From JAADJA01 sp963840975 (GTDB lineage Bacteria > Bacteroidota > Bacteroidia > Bacteroidales > JAADJA01), in assembly GCA_963840975.1 (NCBI GenBank), contig CAWJBC010000006.1, forward strand, positions 124,001 through 188,000: 64,000 nt of DNA, given 5' to 3'. The position numbers were made by a program, and so were the translations under genes. Below are positions 9,168-17,202 of the stretch, in pieces. The notes beneath the pieces were generated by a model, which worked only from the letters and a program-made list of their open reading frames with translations, did not search any database and had not been told where the DNA came from. Numbering within the stretch: position 1 is the first letter of the stretch; the number at the start of each line of letters is the position of its first letter.

Positions 9168-9199
9168 AAAATGGGCAATCCGTCAGATTCGCCCATTTT
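9168..9199 (+). terminator. Terminator after GAPDH gene
   Basis: The 8-bp stem AAATGGGC/GCCCATTT (9169-9176 with 9191-9198), with extra AATC/GATT pairing in the loop, is followed by a T run. It sits 23 bp after the GAPDH stop and separates it from pyrG. Confidence 0.75.
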
Positions 9200-9257
9200 T
9201 TTATTTTCAGAACACAGTATTCATCAAATAATAAGATATTTGTAAAAAATTTGACCC

Positions 9258-10883
9258 ATGGGGCGTACCAAATACATTTTTGTTTCAGGGGGAGTAGCCT
9301 CTTCCTTAGGAAAGGGTATTATTTCCTCTTCCTTAGCGAAACTACTGCAATCGCGAGGCTTCTCCGTTGCCATTCAAAAACTTGATCCTTATATCAATGT
9401 TGATCCCGGAACTTTAAATCCATACGAACATGGCGAATGTTACGTAACAGAAGACGGAGCAGAAACCGATCTTGATCTTGGTCATTACGAACGGTTTTCG
9501 AATGTGCCAACTTCACAGGCAAACAACGTAACAACCGGAAGTATTTACAAAACCGTAATCGAAAAAGAAAGGAATGGCGATTATTTAGGGCATACGGTTC
9601 AGGTAATCCCGCACATTACAGATGAAATCAAAAGAAGGATAAAGATTTTGGGTAACAGTGGTAAATACGATTTCGTTATCACTGAGATCGGCGGTACAGT
9701 TGGCGACATTGAATCACTTCCATACATCGAAACGGTTCGTCAGATGCGCTGGGAAATGGGACGGGACTGCGCCGTCATCCATTTAACACTGGTGCCTTTT
9801 TTAGCTGCTGCAGGGGAACTTAAAACCAAACCTACTCAACATTCTGTTAAAACTCTTCTTGAATCCGGAGTTCAGCCCGACATTATAGTATGCCGTACCG
9901 AAAGACCCCTTAATCAGGGATTAAAGGAAAAAATTGCATTGTTCTGCAATGTGGAACCTTCTTCGGTGATCGAAAGCCTTGACGCCAAAACGATTTATGA
10001 GGTTCCCCTCATGATGAGAGATGAAAACCTCGACACTGAAGTGTTAAGAAAAACTATGATGCCGATCGAAACATCACCTGATCTGCAGAAATGGGAAGAA
10101 TTTTTGTATAAGCTCAACAACCCTACCGGAGAAGTTACCATAGGTCTCATTGGAAAATACGTAGAACTTAAGGATGCCTATAAATCCATCAATGAATCTT
10201 TCGTTCATGCCAGCGCTGAAAATGAATGTAAGGTAATCGTAAAACTCATTCATTCCGAACACATTGATCATTCAAATGTTTCGGAGAAACTCAAAGGATT
10301 ACATGGTATTTTGGTTGCTCCCGGATTTGGGTTACGAGGTATTGAAGGTAAAATTGATGCCATTCGCTATGCCCGTGAAAACAAAATACCATTCTTCGGA
10401 ATCTGCCTCGGAATGCAATGCGCAGTTATCGAATTTGGAAGGAATGTACTGGGTTTTAAAGGCGCTCATTCCACCGAAATGAATCCTGACACCAAATACC
10501 CCGTTATTGATTTGATGGAAGAACAAAAAAAGATAAAAGGTCTTGGCGGAACCATGCGACTTGGAGCCTTTCCCTGCAAATTGAACAAGGGTACGAAGGT
10601 TTATGATATTTACCAAACCGTAAACATTTCGGAACGACACAGGCACAGGTACGAGTTTAACAACGAATATTTCCAGCCTTACGAACAGGCAGGAATGATA
10701 CCTGCCGGCATCAATACCAAAGACAATCTGGTTGAAATTATTGAAGTTAAAGACCATCCCTGGTTTATTGGAGTTCAGTTTCACCCGGAATATAAGAGCA
10801 CTGTTGCAAAACCCCATCCTCTGTTTGTTGATTTTGTGGGTGCTGCTATCAGATATAAAAACAAAACTTCTGATTTAAAATAA
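9258..10883 (+). CDS. pyrG: CTP synthase
   Basis: CTP synthase aminates UTP to CTP using ATP and glutamine. The 541 residues are the full bacterial length. An N-terminal synthetase domain (residues 1 to about 270) carries the P-loop-like GGVASSLGKG and the feedback-site region. A class I glutamine amidotransferase domain follows, with the nucleophile in GICLGMQ (C383) and the HPEY histidine-glutamate pair near the C-terminus. Every landmark expected of an active enzyme is present. The next gene, a DUF4197 lipoprotein, begins immediately after the stop codon, so the two should be translated from one message. Confidence 0.97.
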   Translation: MGRTKYIFVSGGVASSLGKGIISSSLAKLLQSRGFSVAIQKLDPYINVDPGTLNPYEHGECYVTEDGAETDLDLGHYERFSNVPTSQANNVTTGSIYKTVIEKERNGDYLGHTVQVIPHITDEIKRRIKILGNSGKYDFVITEIGGTVGDIESLPYIETVRQMRWEMGRDCAVIHLTLVPFLAAAGELKTKPTQHSVKTLLESGVQPDIIVCRTERPLNQGLKEKIALFCNVEPSSVIESLDAKTIYEVPLMMRDENLDTEVLRKTMMPIETSPDLQKWEEFLYKLNNPTGEVTIGLIGKYVELKDAYKSINESFVHASAENECKVIVKLIHSEHIDHSNVSEKLKGLHGILVAPGFGLRGIEGKIDAIRYARENKIPFFGICLGMQCAVIEFGRNVLGFKGAHSTEMNPDTKYPVIDLMEEQKKIKGLGGTMRLGAFPCKLNKGTKVYDIYQTVNISERHRHRYEFNNEYFQPYEQAGMIPAGINTKDNLVEIIEVKDHPWFIGVQFHPEYKSTVAKPHPLFVDFVGAAIRYKNKTSDLK

Positions 10884-11645
10884 ATGGTCATGAAAAAAAT
10901 TGTTATTCTTTTGTTGGCTTTGACCTTTTTCATTCACTCGTGTGATAGTACGGACGAAATCATTGAGCTGATCCAAAATACGCCCCTGACAGAAGCTGAA
11001 GTCATTGCCGGATTAAAAAGCGCTTTGACCGTAGGCACCGATACGGCAGTATCCATTGTTTCGGAAGTCAATGGTTATTACATGGACGAACTGATAAAAA
11101 TTTACCTACCGCCTGAAGCAGATATTATTGTTGACAATCTGGATAATCCTCTCCTTGAAGCAATCGGAATGCAGGGTTTGGTTGAGGATATAATTCTAAA
11201 AATTAACCGTGCCGCCGAAGATGCTGCAGAGGAAGCAACACCAATATTTGTTGATGCAATCACCACCATGACGATTGAAGACGCATTTAACATTTTGAAG
11301 GGCACTGATACGTCAGCTACACATTATTTAAGGGAAAAAACCTATTTAGCATTGAAGAATGCTTTTCAGCCAAAAATAGCCGGTTCCCTTGACAAGCCTC
11401 TGGTAGGCGGGATTTCCGCCAGTGAAACCTGGACTACCCTCACCGGACTTTATAACAATGTTGCCAATTCAATTGCGGGGCAGTTAGCCGGATTATCTCC
11501 CGTGAATACGCAGCTTGATGAGTTTGTTACCAGGAAAGCGCTTAACGGTTTATTTATTAAAGTTGGCGATGAAGAAAAAGCCATACGAACGGATCCGTTG
11601 GCAAGGGTTAATGAAATATTAAAAAAGGTATTCGGCTCGAATTAA
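10884..11645 (+). CDS. DUF4197 domain lipoprotein
   Basis: A 253-residue protein of the DUF4197 family, whose function is unknown. The N-terminus is a lipoprotein signal peptide: a hydrophobic stretch, then a cysteine at the end of FIHSC, so the mature protein should be tethered to a membrane on the periplasmic side. The rest looks helical and matches the DUF4197 pattern, with the segments LTEAEVIAGLKSAL, LPPEADIIV and ALNGLFIKVGDEEKAIR. The ATG follows the pyrG stop with no gap, and another ATG lies two codons later. The coupling to pyrG suggests co-expression, but I see no biochemical reason for it. Confidence 0.82.
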   Translation: MVMKKIVILLLALTFFIHSCDSTDEIIELIQNTPLTEAEVIAGLKSALTVGTDTAVSIVSEVNGYYMDELIKIYLPPEADIIVDNLDNPLLEAIGMQGLVEDIILKINRAAEDAAEEATPIFVDAITTMTIEDAFNILKGTDTSATHYLREKTYLALKNAFQPKIAGSLDKPLVGGISASETWTTLTGLYNNVANSIAGQLAGLSPVNTQLDEFVTRKALNGLFIKVGDEEKAIRTDPLARVNEILKKVFGSN

Positions 11646-11652
11646 TTCAGCA

Positions 11653-12639
11653 TTATTCAATTTCTGCAAAGTACTTCATAAACTGAACCCGTTCATAAGC
11701 AGCCGGATTTTCAGTTTCTTTGTAACTCATCTTTCCAATGAATTCGTTGGTAGTTTGGAAACCATGCTTATCCATCCATCCTTCAACAAACTTTAACATT
11801 TCGGGAAGAACGCCAGTTCCCTTTTTGTAGAGGCAGGATGCGATCTGTACGGCTTTAGCGCCGGCAAGCAACTGCTTTACTACTCCTTCACCATCGTGAA
11901 CACCGGTAGAGGCAGCAATATCGCAATGCAGTTTATCAGAAAGCATAGCCACCCACCTGAGCGATAAGGAAATTTCTTCAGGCGAACTGAAGACATTGGC
12001 GGAGGTGACTTCAAACTTATCAATGTCAATATCCGGCGAGAAAAACCGGTTGAACAAAACCATGCCTTTGATCCCTGTCCATGAAAGTTTCAATACGGTA
12101 TTTGTCAGGCTCGAAAAATAATAGCTGATTTTAAGAGAAATGGGAATGGTGATTTGTTTAACCAAAGCCATCGCTATTTCGAAATATATTTGCTCATTCT
12201 GTTCAGCATTTCTTTTTGGGTCGGAGGGCAGCATAAAAATGTTCAGTTCGAGGGCATCTGCTCCCGCTTCCTGAATTTTACGTGCAAACGACATCCATTC
12301 CAGCGCCGATACACAATTAATGCTTGCGATAATGGGAATCGAAACCGAGGCTTTGCTCTTTCTGATCAGGTCGAGGTACTCAGAAACGCTGGTATCACGG
12401 GTGTAGTTGCTGATGTAATCCTGTGCCTCAGGATAAGAATAGATTGACTCACTTTGTGAAACTGAATGATGAGCCTGAGCACTGATCTGTTCTTCAAACA
12501 ATGATTTTAACACTATTGCTCCTGCGCCCAATTTTTCAAGTTCTATTATTTTATCCACTGAGTTGGTTAATCCAGAACTGCCAACGATAATAGGGTTTCT
12601 TAATGAAAGACCCATGTATTTTGTGCGTAAATCTGCCAT
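11653..12639 (-). CDS. Dihydroorotate dehydrogenase-like FMN protein
   Basis: A TIM-barrel flavoprotein related to class 1 dihydroorotate dehydrogenases and annotated in Bacteroidota as DHOD-like. Recognisable parts are the N-terminal GLSLRNPIIVGSSGLT, the NIFMLPSDP segment at the substrate side, and the phosphate-binding end STGVHDGEGVVKQLLAGAKAVQIAS. It lacks the fuller signature of biosynthetic PyrD, so a role in pyrimidine synthesis should not be assumed. The open frame continues to a TTG at 12672, but the ATG at 12639 is preceded by a purine-rich stretch and gives 328 residues that start at the family position. A minus-strand -7 box lies at 12686-12693. It converges with pyrG/DUF4197. 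Confidence 0.8.
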   Translation of the reverse strand: MADLRTKYMGLSLRNPIIVGSSGLTNSVDKIIELEKLGAGAIVLKSLFEEQISAQAHHSVSQSESIYSYPEAQDYISNYTRDTSVSEYLDLIRKSKASVSIPIIASINCVSALEWMSFARKIQEAGADALELNIFMLPSDPKRNAEQNEQIYFEIAMALVKQITIPISLKISYYFSSLTNTVLKLSWTGIKGMVLFNRFFSPDIDIDKFEVTSANVFSSPEEISLSLRWVAMLSDKLHCDIAASTGVHDGEGVVKQLLAGAKAVQIASCLYKKGTGVLPEMLKFVEGWMDKHGFQTTNEFIGKMSYKETENPAAYERVQFMKYFAEIE

Positions 12640-12685
12640 TTTTTCTCTTGTTTTATTTAGTAAGGAATACAAAATTTAAGGCGAA

Positions 12686-12693
12686 CAAATTTA
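12686..12693 (-). promoter_or_regulatory. -7 box for DHOD-like gene
   Basis: TAAATTTG on the minus strand fits TAnnTTTG, 47 bp upstream of the preferred ATG. The TTG start at 12672 would leave almost no leader, which supports the later start. Confidence 0.4.
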
Positions 12694-12902
12694 TATTAAC
12701 ATTTTAAATAAATCGAATTATAATAGGTTTTTTTCACTTAAAATTCTTTTTTCCTCTTTCTTTTAACCCCTAAAGGATAAAATACAGGTAAAGGCAGAAG
12801 AAGATTTGTCAGATTCGATATTGAAATAAAGTTTCTCAGAGCATACAATAATTTTGTTTGCTGAAGGTCAGATGCAGGCGCGATTTTTCATCAAAAATTA
12901 TA

Positions 12903-12910
12903 TACTTTTG
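12903..12910 (+). promoter_or_regulatory. -7 box for gldF operon
   Basis: TACTTTTG fits TAnnTTTG and lies 23 bp upstream of the gldF ATG. No clear -33 element was found. Confidence 0.45.
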
Positions 12911-12933
12911 CTTCTCAAATTTTTCCAGGCAGG

Positions 12934-13665
12934 ATGTTTACATTGTACAAAAAAGAGGTAAGCGGTTTTCTCAATTCATTGTTGGGTTATATCGTTATTT
13001 CAGTGTTTCTGCTTGTAAACGGATTGTTTCTTTGGGTTTTCCCTCTGGAATCGAATATTCCCGACTTCGGCTATGCCAATCTTGACGGGCTGTTTACCCT
13101 TGCTCCTTTTGTTTTTCTTTTCCTGATACCTGCTATCACCATGCGGTTTTTTGCCGAAGAGAAAAAAAGCGGAACCCTCGAACTGCTCATGACAAAGCCG
13201 CTGACCGATTTGCAGGTAATCCTTTCAAAATACTTTGCCGGAATCACCCTTGTTGTAGTATCACTTATTCCAACCCTGATTTACTTCTTTTCGGTTTACC
13301 AGTTGGGCTTCCCGAAAGGAAACATTGATTCAGGAGGGATTTGGGGTTCTTACATCGGGTTGCTGTTTTTAGGTGCATCATTTGTTTCCATTGGTGTGTT
13401 TGCTTCCTCACTGACCGACAACCAGATAATTTCCTTCATTCTTGGAGCTGTTTTATGCGGATTTATCTATCTCGGATTTGAATTCATCTACAACCTTGAT
13501 TTATTCGGCAATCTCGACCTTTTCATTCGGACCCTGGGCATCAGCTCGCATTATTCGTATATGAGCAAAGGGGTGATTGACACACGGGATGTATTGTATT
13601 TTTTGAGCCTGATCATCATTTTTATACTGTTAACCAAAATATCAATTGAAAGCAGAAAATGGTAG
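12934..13665 (+). CDS. gldF: Gliding-motility ABC transporter permease GldF
   Basis: GldF is the membrane component of the GldAFG ABC transporter of Bacteroidota. It was linked genetically to gliding in Flavobacterium and is widespread in non-gliders. The 243 residues show about six membrane spans and the conserved cytoplasmic segment AITMRFFAEEKKSGTLELL near residue 70, typical of ABC-2 type permeases. It overlaps gldG by seven bases, and both precede a DUF4340 gene, the usual order. The ATPase GldA is not in this window, although an unrelated ABC ATPase lies at 34523. The physiological substrate is unknown. Confidence 0.92.
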   Translation: MFTLYKKEVSGFLNSLLGYIVISVFLLVNGLFLWVFPLESNIPDFGYANLDGLFTLAPFVFLFLIPAITMRFFAEEKKSGTLELLMTKPLTDLQVILSKYFAGITLVVVSLIPTLIYFFSVYQLGFPKGNIDSGGIWGSYIGLLFLGASFVSIGVFASSLTDNQIISFILGAVLCGFIYLGFEFIYNLDLFGNLDLFIRTLGISSHYSYMSKGVIDTRDVLYFLSLIIIFILLTKISIESRKW

Positions 13666-15434
13666 CGAAAGGTACAAAATCAAAAATCGCCCGTAATCAA
13701 AATCAAAAATCGGGGATAAAACGAAGCAACCTGCTTCAGTTTGGATTTGGCGTACTGATTATTGTGCTGATCAATATTATTGGATTTTATGTCTTTACCC
13801 GATTCGACCTGACCGCTGAAAAAAGATATTCCATTTCGCAGCCAACCAAAAAGATATTGAAAAACCTTGATGACATTGTTTTCTTCCAGGTTTATTTAGA
13901 GGGAGAATTTCCTGCCGGGTTTAAACGGCTGAAACGGGAAACCCGTGAAATGTTAGACCAGTTCAGGGCATATTCCGATAATATAGAATATGAGTTTATC
14001 AATCCATCCGCAAGCTCTGATCCGAACGAGCGGAACGCCGTTTATAAGCGTTTGGTGGAAAGGGGACTCAATCCTACCGACCTGAAGGTAAAAACCAACG
14101 ATGGTTCGAGCCAGCAGATCATTTTTCCGGGAGCCATTGTTTCGTATAAAAACAAGGAGATACCACTGGAATTATTGAATTCGCAAATGGGTGTTCCTCC
14201 CGAAGAGGTGCTGAACAACTCAATTCAAAACCTTGAATTTAATCTCATTAACACCGTCAGGAAACTCACAATTTCCACCAAACCTGCCATTGCATTTTTG
14301 GAAGGTCATGGTGAACTTACGAGGCTCGAAACCGCCGATATTGCTTATGCCCTGAGCGAATATTACAGGGTTGACAGGGTCAGGATCAACGGTCAGTTGA
14401 ATAGCCTTACCGAGCGTGCAGGGGAAGATACAACTCAAACAACGATCAGAAATAAATACGAGGCTATCATTATTGCCAAACCTGATACAGCTTTTGATGA
14501 AAAAGACAAGTTCATCATTGATCAATTTGTGATGCGGGGAGGAAAAATTCTTTGGCTGATTGATCCTGTATTCGCCAGTATGGACAGTATTCAGTTTTCA
14601 GCGGCTACTGTCGGGATCATTAATGAACTCAACCTTGCCGACCAGTTGTTCAATTATGGCGTAAGGCTGAACACCAACCTGGTTATGGATCTGAGTGCGC
14701 TTCCTATCCCTCTGAAAACAGGCGAAATGGGTGGCGCTCCACAAATCGAATTTTTCCCGTGGTACTATTTTCCGGTTCTGAATCCGATAATTGATCATCC
14801 TATCGTAAAAAACCTTAATGCCATCAAAACAGAATTTATCAGCAGCATTGATACTTTGGATACACGCGGAGTTAAAAAGACCATCATCCTTACTTCCTCC
14901 CAATATTCGCACACAGTGAATACACCTATCCTGATCAGTCTTGGTATCTTACAGAAAGAACCTGACAAACGTCTTTACAATAAGGAACACATTCCGGTTG
15001 GTGTGTTGTTGGAGGGAAGCTGGGAATCGCTTTATCGAAACAGGGTGCCACCCCTCATTCGTGATGATAGGAATATAGGATTCATCGAATCGAGTCAACC
15101 GGGCAAAATGATTGTGATAGGTGATGGCGATATCATTAAAAACCAGATTAATACAACAGGGGCAAAACCAACTCCTTATCCTTTGGGATACGACAGATAT
15201 ACAGGGCAAACCTTTGGCAACCGCGATTTAATCCTTAATGCCATGAATTACCTGGTTGAGGAAAACGGCTTAATCTCCATCCGGTCGCGTGAATTGAAGC
15301 TCAGGTTGCTCGACCGGACAAAAATAAACGAAAGTAAATGGTTGTGGCAAATGATTAACATCGTTTTACCAATAGCCTTTGTAATTTTATTGGGTGTAAT
15401 TATGTTCCTTTACCGAAAAAGAAAATACACCTGA
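13659..15434 (+). CDS. gldG: Gliding-motility ABC transporter component GldG
   Basis: GldG is the large periplasmic-domain partner of GldF. The 591 residues have one N-terminal membrane span (about residues 27-48), the conserved RFDLTAEKRYSIS segment right after it, a long soluble ABC-type uncharacterised domain that includes IAFLEGHGEL and ILWLIDPV, and a second membrane span near the C-terminus followed by a short basic tail. This two-anchor layout matches the family. The start overlaps gldF. A DUF4340 gene follows after 14 bp. Together they form a transcription unit led by the -7 box at 12903. Confidence 0.92.
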   Translation: MVAKGTKSKIARNQNQKSGIKRSNLLQFGFGVLIIVLINIIGFYVFTRFDLTAEKRYSISQPTKKILKNLDDIVFFQVYLEGEFPAGFKRLKRETREMLDQFRAYSDNIEYEFINPSASSDPNERNAVYKRLVERGLNPTDLKVKTNDGSSQQIIFPGAIVSYKNKEIPLELLNSQMGVPPEEVLNNSIQNLEFNLINTVRKLTISTKPAIAFLEGHGELTRLETADIAYALSEYYRVDRVRINGQLNSLTERAGEDTTQTTIRNKYEAIIIAKPDTAFDEKDKFIIDQFVMRGGKILWLIDPVFASMDSIQFSAATVGIINELNLADQLFNYGVRLNTNLVMDLSALPIPLKTGEMGGAPQIEFFPWYYFPVLNPIIDHPIVKNLNAIKTEFISSIDTLDTRGVKKTIILTSSQYSHTVNTPILISLGILQKEPDKRLYNKEHIPVGVLLEGSWESLYRNRVPPLIRDDRNIGFIESSQPGKMIVIGDGDIIKNQINTTGAKPTPYPLGYDRYTGQTFGNRDLILNAMNYLVEENGLISIRSRELKLRLLDRTKINESKWLWQMINIVLPIAFVILLGVIMFLYRKRKYT

Positions 15435-15448
15435 AATAATTAAAAAAA

Positions 15449-16501
15449 ATGAAGAAAAAAAATATCCTCATAATCGCACTTACCCTGATCCTGCTTATCA
15501 TTGCAGTCTATCTTGTTTTGACACAAAAAAGCGGTACCTTCAATGACAATATGAAGGATTTTGCTGTAACAGATACTGCCTCCATTACCAAAGTTTTTTT
15601 GGCGGATAAAAACAACAATACGATACTGTTGGAACGAAAATCACAGGGAGAGTGGAGGCTCAACAACACTTATATAGCGAGAAATTCAGGGATCAAAATG
15701 CTGTTTGAAACTTTTATCAACCTTGTTCCTAAGTACCCCGTACCGAAAAAAGCCCATAACAATGTAGTTTCGCTATTAGCCGCCCGTTCGGTTAAGGTCG
15801 AAATTTACCAGCAGGTGTATCGGATAAATATTTTCGGGCTGACACTTTTTCCACACGAGAAACTGACAAAGACATATTTTGTGGGCGATGCAACACCCGA
15901 CAATATGGGGACTTTTATGCTGATGGAAGGGGCTGACGTTCCTTTTGTTGTTCATCTGCTTGGACTCAGAGGATTTGTTGCTTCACGCTATTCGACCCAG
16001 GAAAAGGACTGGCGAGATCATACTGTTTTCAAAACACGCCTAAACGACATACGGAGCATCAACATGGAAATGCCTGATGATCAGGATAACTCATTTATGG
16101 TTAGCAATCAAAATGGAGATGTACAATTATGGAAAACACATAACAAAGAATTGGTCAACCCATACGACACACTAAAGCTGCTTAACTTTTTAACCGCCTT
16201 TAACGATTTGAGGTACGAAGCGATCCTTAACGACATTAATAGACAAAGAATAGATTCCATTACGCATTCCACTCCAAAGTATATTCTTACCCTTGTGGAT
16301 GCAAAAGGCGATACTTCTGAAATTAAAACTTTTTTTAAGCCGAACGATGAGCAGCGTTTTGACGAAAATGGCAAATTGTATGTAATTGACCTTGACAGGG
16401 CTTATGCGCTTGTAAATAATGACCGGGACTTTGTACTGATACAATACTTCGTATTTGATAAAGTGCTGAAACCCCTGTCCTATTTTTTGCCGGACAAATA
16501 A
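15449..16501 (+). CDS. DUF4340 domain protein
   Basis: A 350-residue protein with a single N-terminal membrane anchor (about residues 5-23) and a soluble periplasmic region of DUF4340 type. It starts ITKVFLADKNNNTILLERK and includes the characteristic KTYFVGDATPDNMGTFMLMEG. DUF4340 genes regularly follow gldG-type genes, and here the gap is only 14 bp, so it is probably an accessory of the GldFG transporter. The biochemical function is unknown. The N-terminal lysine run followed by a hydrophobic helix supports the chosen ATG. Confidence 0.82.
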   Translation: MKKKNILIIALTLILLIIAVYLVLTQKSGTFNDNMKDFAVTDTASITKVFLADKNNNTILLERKSQGEWRLNNTYIARNSGIKMLFETFINLVPKYPVPKKAHNNVVSLLAARSVKVEIYQQVYRINIFGLTLFPHEKLTKTYFVGDATPDNMGTFMLMEGADVPFVVHLLGLRGFVASRYSTQEKDWRDHTVFKTRLNDIRSINMEMPDDQDNSFMVSNQNGDVQLWKTHNKELVNPYDTLKLLNFLTAFNDLRYEAILNDINRQRIDSITHSTPKYILTLVDAKGDTSEIKTFFKPNDEQRFDENGKLYVIDLDRAYALVNNDRDFVLIQYFVFDKVLKPLSYFLPDK

Positions 16502-16539
16502 TACCGTATGGTTTTATCCGTCTTACTTAGTTTATATGC

Positions 16540-17055
16540 ATGATCATGACTAACAGGATATTGATTTATTTTTCACTCACTTTTTTGTTTATATTTGTCC
16601 ATATAGTCTCCAGATGCCAGGAATACGATTCGCTTAAGTTGACCCAAAAAGCAGCCGGATACGGTTATATGTACCATGGGAAAAAAGTGAGTTTTTCGTC
16701 TGTTGGAAGGATAATCGAAAAAAATGAGCAAGCCCGTTATTACTATTATCAGTCCAGTACCTACCGAACTGCCGGGAATGTCGCACTGTTGGTTGGAGGT
16801 GCGACATTTTTCGTCGGAAGTATAATTGCCGTAGGATTAGCCAACGAAAACAAACAACCCAACGACGTACTTACAGGAGTTTATATCGGATTGCCCATAA
16901 TGGCACTTTCCATTCCATTTCATTTTGTTGCTAAACATAACATTAAAAAAGCCATTAATCAGTACAATCAGGACTTGTCCAATCCTGTTACAATGAAGGT
17001 TAGGGCCGGGATAGGGATCACTCATTCAGGCGTTGGGTTAATTATAAGTTTCTAG
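16540..17055 (+). CDS. Small membrane protein, unrecognised
   Basis: I do not recognise the family. The 171-residue product has a cleavable signal peptide or first membrane helix (about residues 6-25, ending near SRC), a short polar stretch rich in tyrosine, two hydrophobic segments (about residues 78-100 and 108-132) and a small C-terminal hydrophobic end. A cysteine at the end of the first hydrophobic stretch could be a lipobox, but its context (VSRC) is poor. It lies 38 bp after the DUF4340 gene on the same strand and may belong to that transcript. ATGs at 16540 and 16546 are both possible starts. Confidence 0.6.
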   Translation: MIMTNRILIYFSLTFLFIFVHIVSRCQEYDSLKLTQKAAGYGYMYHGKKVSFSSVGRIIEKNEQARYYYYQSSTYRTAGNVALLVGGATFFVGSIIAVGLANENKQPNDVLTGVYIGLPIMALSIPFHFVAKHNIKKAINQYNQDLSNPVTMKVRAGIGITHSGVGLIISF

Positions 17056-17137
17056 TAATCATTCGCTAAAAAATTTTATCGAAACAAATCCTAACTTCAG
17101 ATGTTAGTTGAGAATTTATAATGGGTGTAATAATTTC

Positions 17138-17145
17138 GATATTTG
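17138..17145 (+). promoter_or_regulatory. Near-consensus -7 box for T9SS cargo gene
   Basis: GATATTTG, followed by CACCC, matches seven of eight consensus positions. It lies where the open frame's TTG (17143) would otherwise begin, which supports translation from the ATG at 17203. Confidence 0.35.
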
Positions 17146-17202
17146 CACCCTATTTCACAGTTAATTTGTCATATAGTTATTAAATTTATAATCCCTATTC
17201 AG

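Noticed and set aside
10332..10817. 161-residue minus-strand frame inside pyrG
   Set aside because: Antisense to the amidotransferase domain; no independent support.
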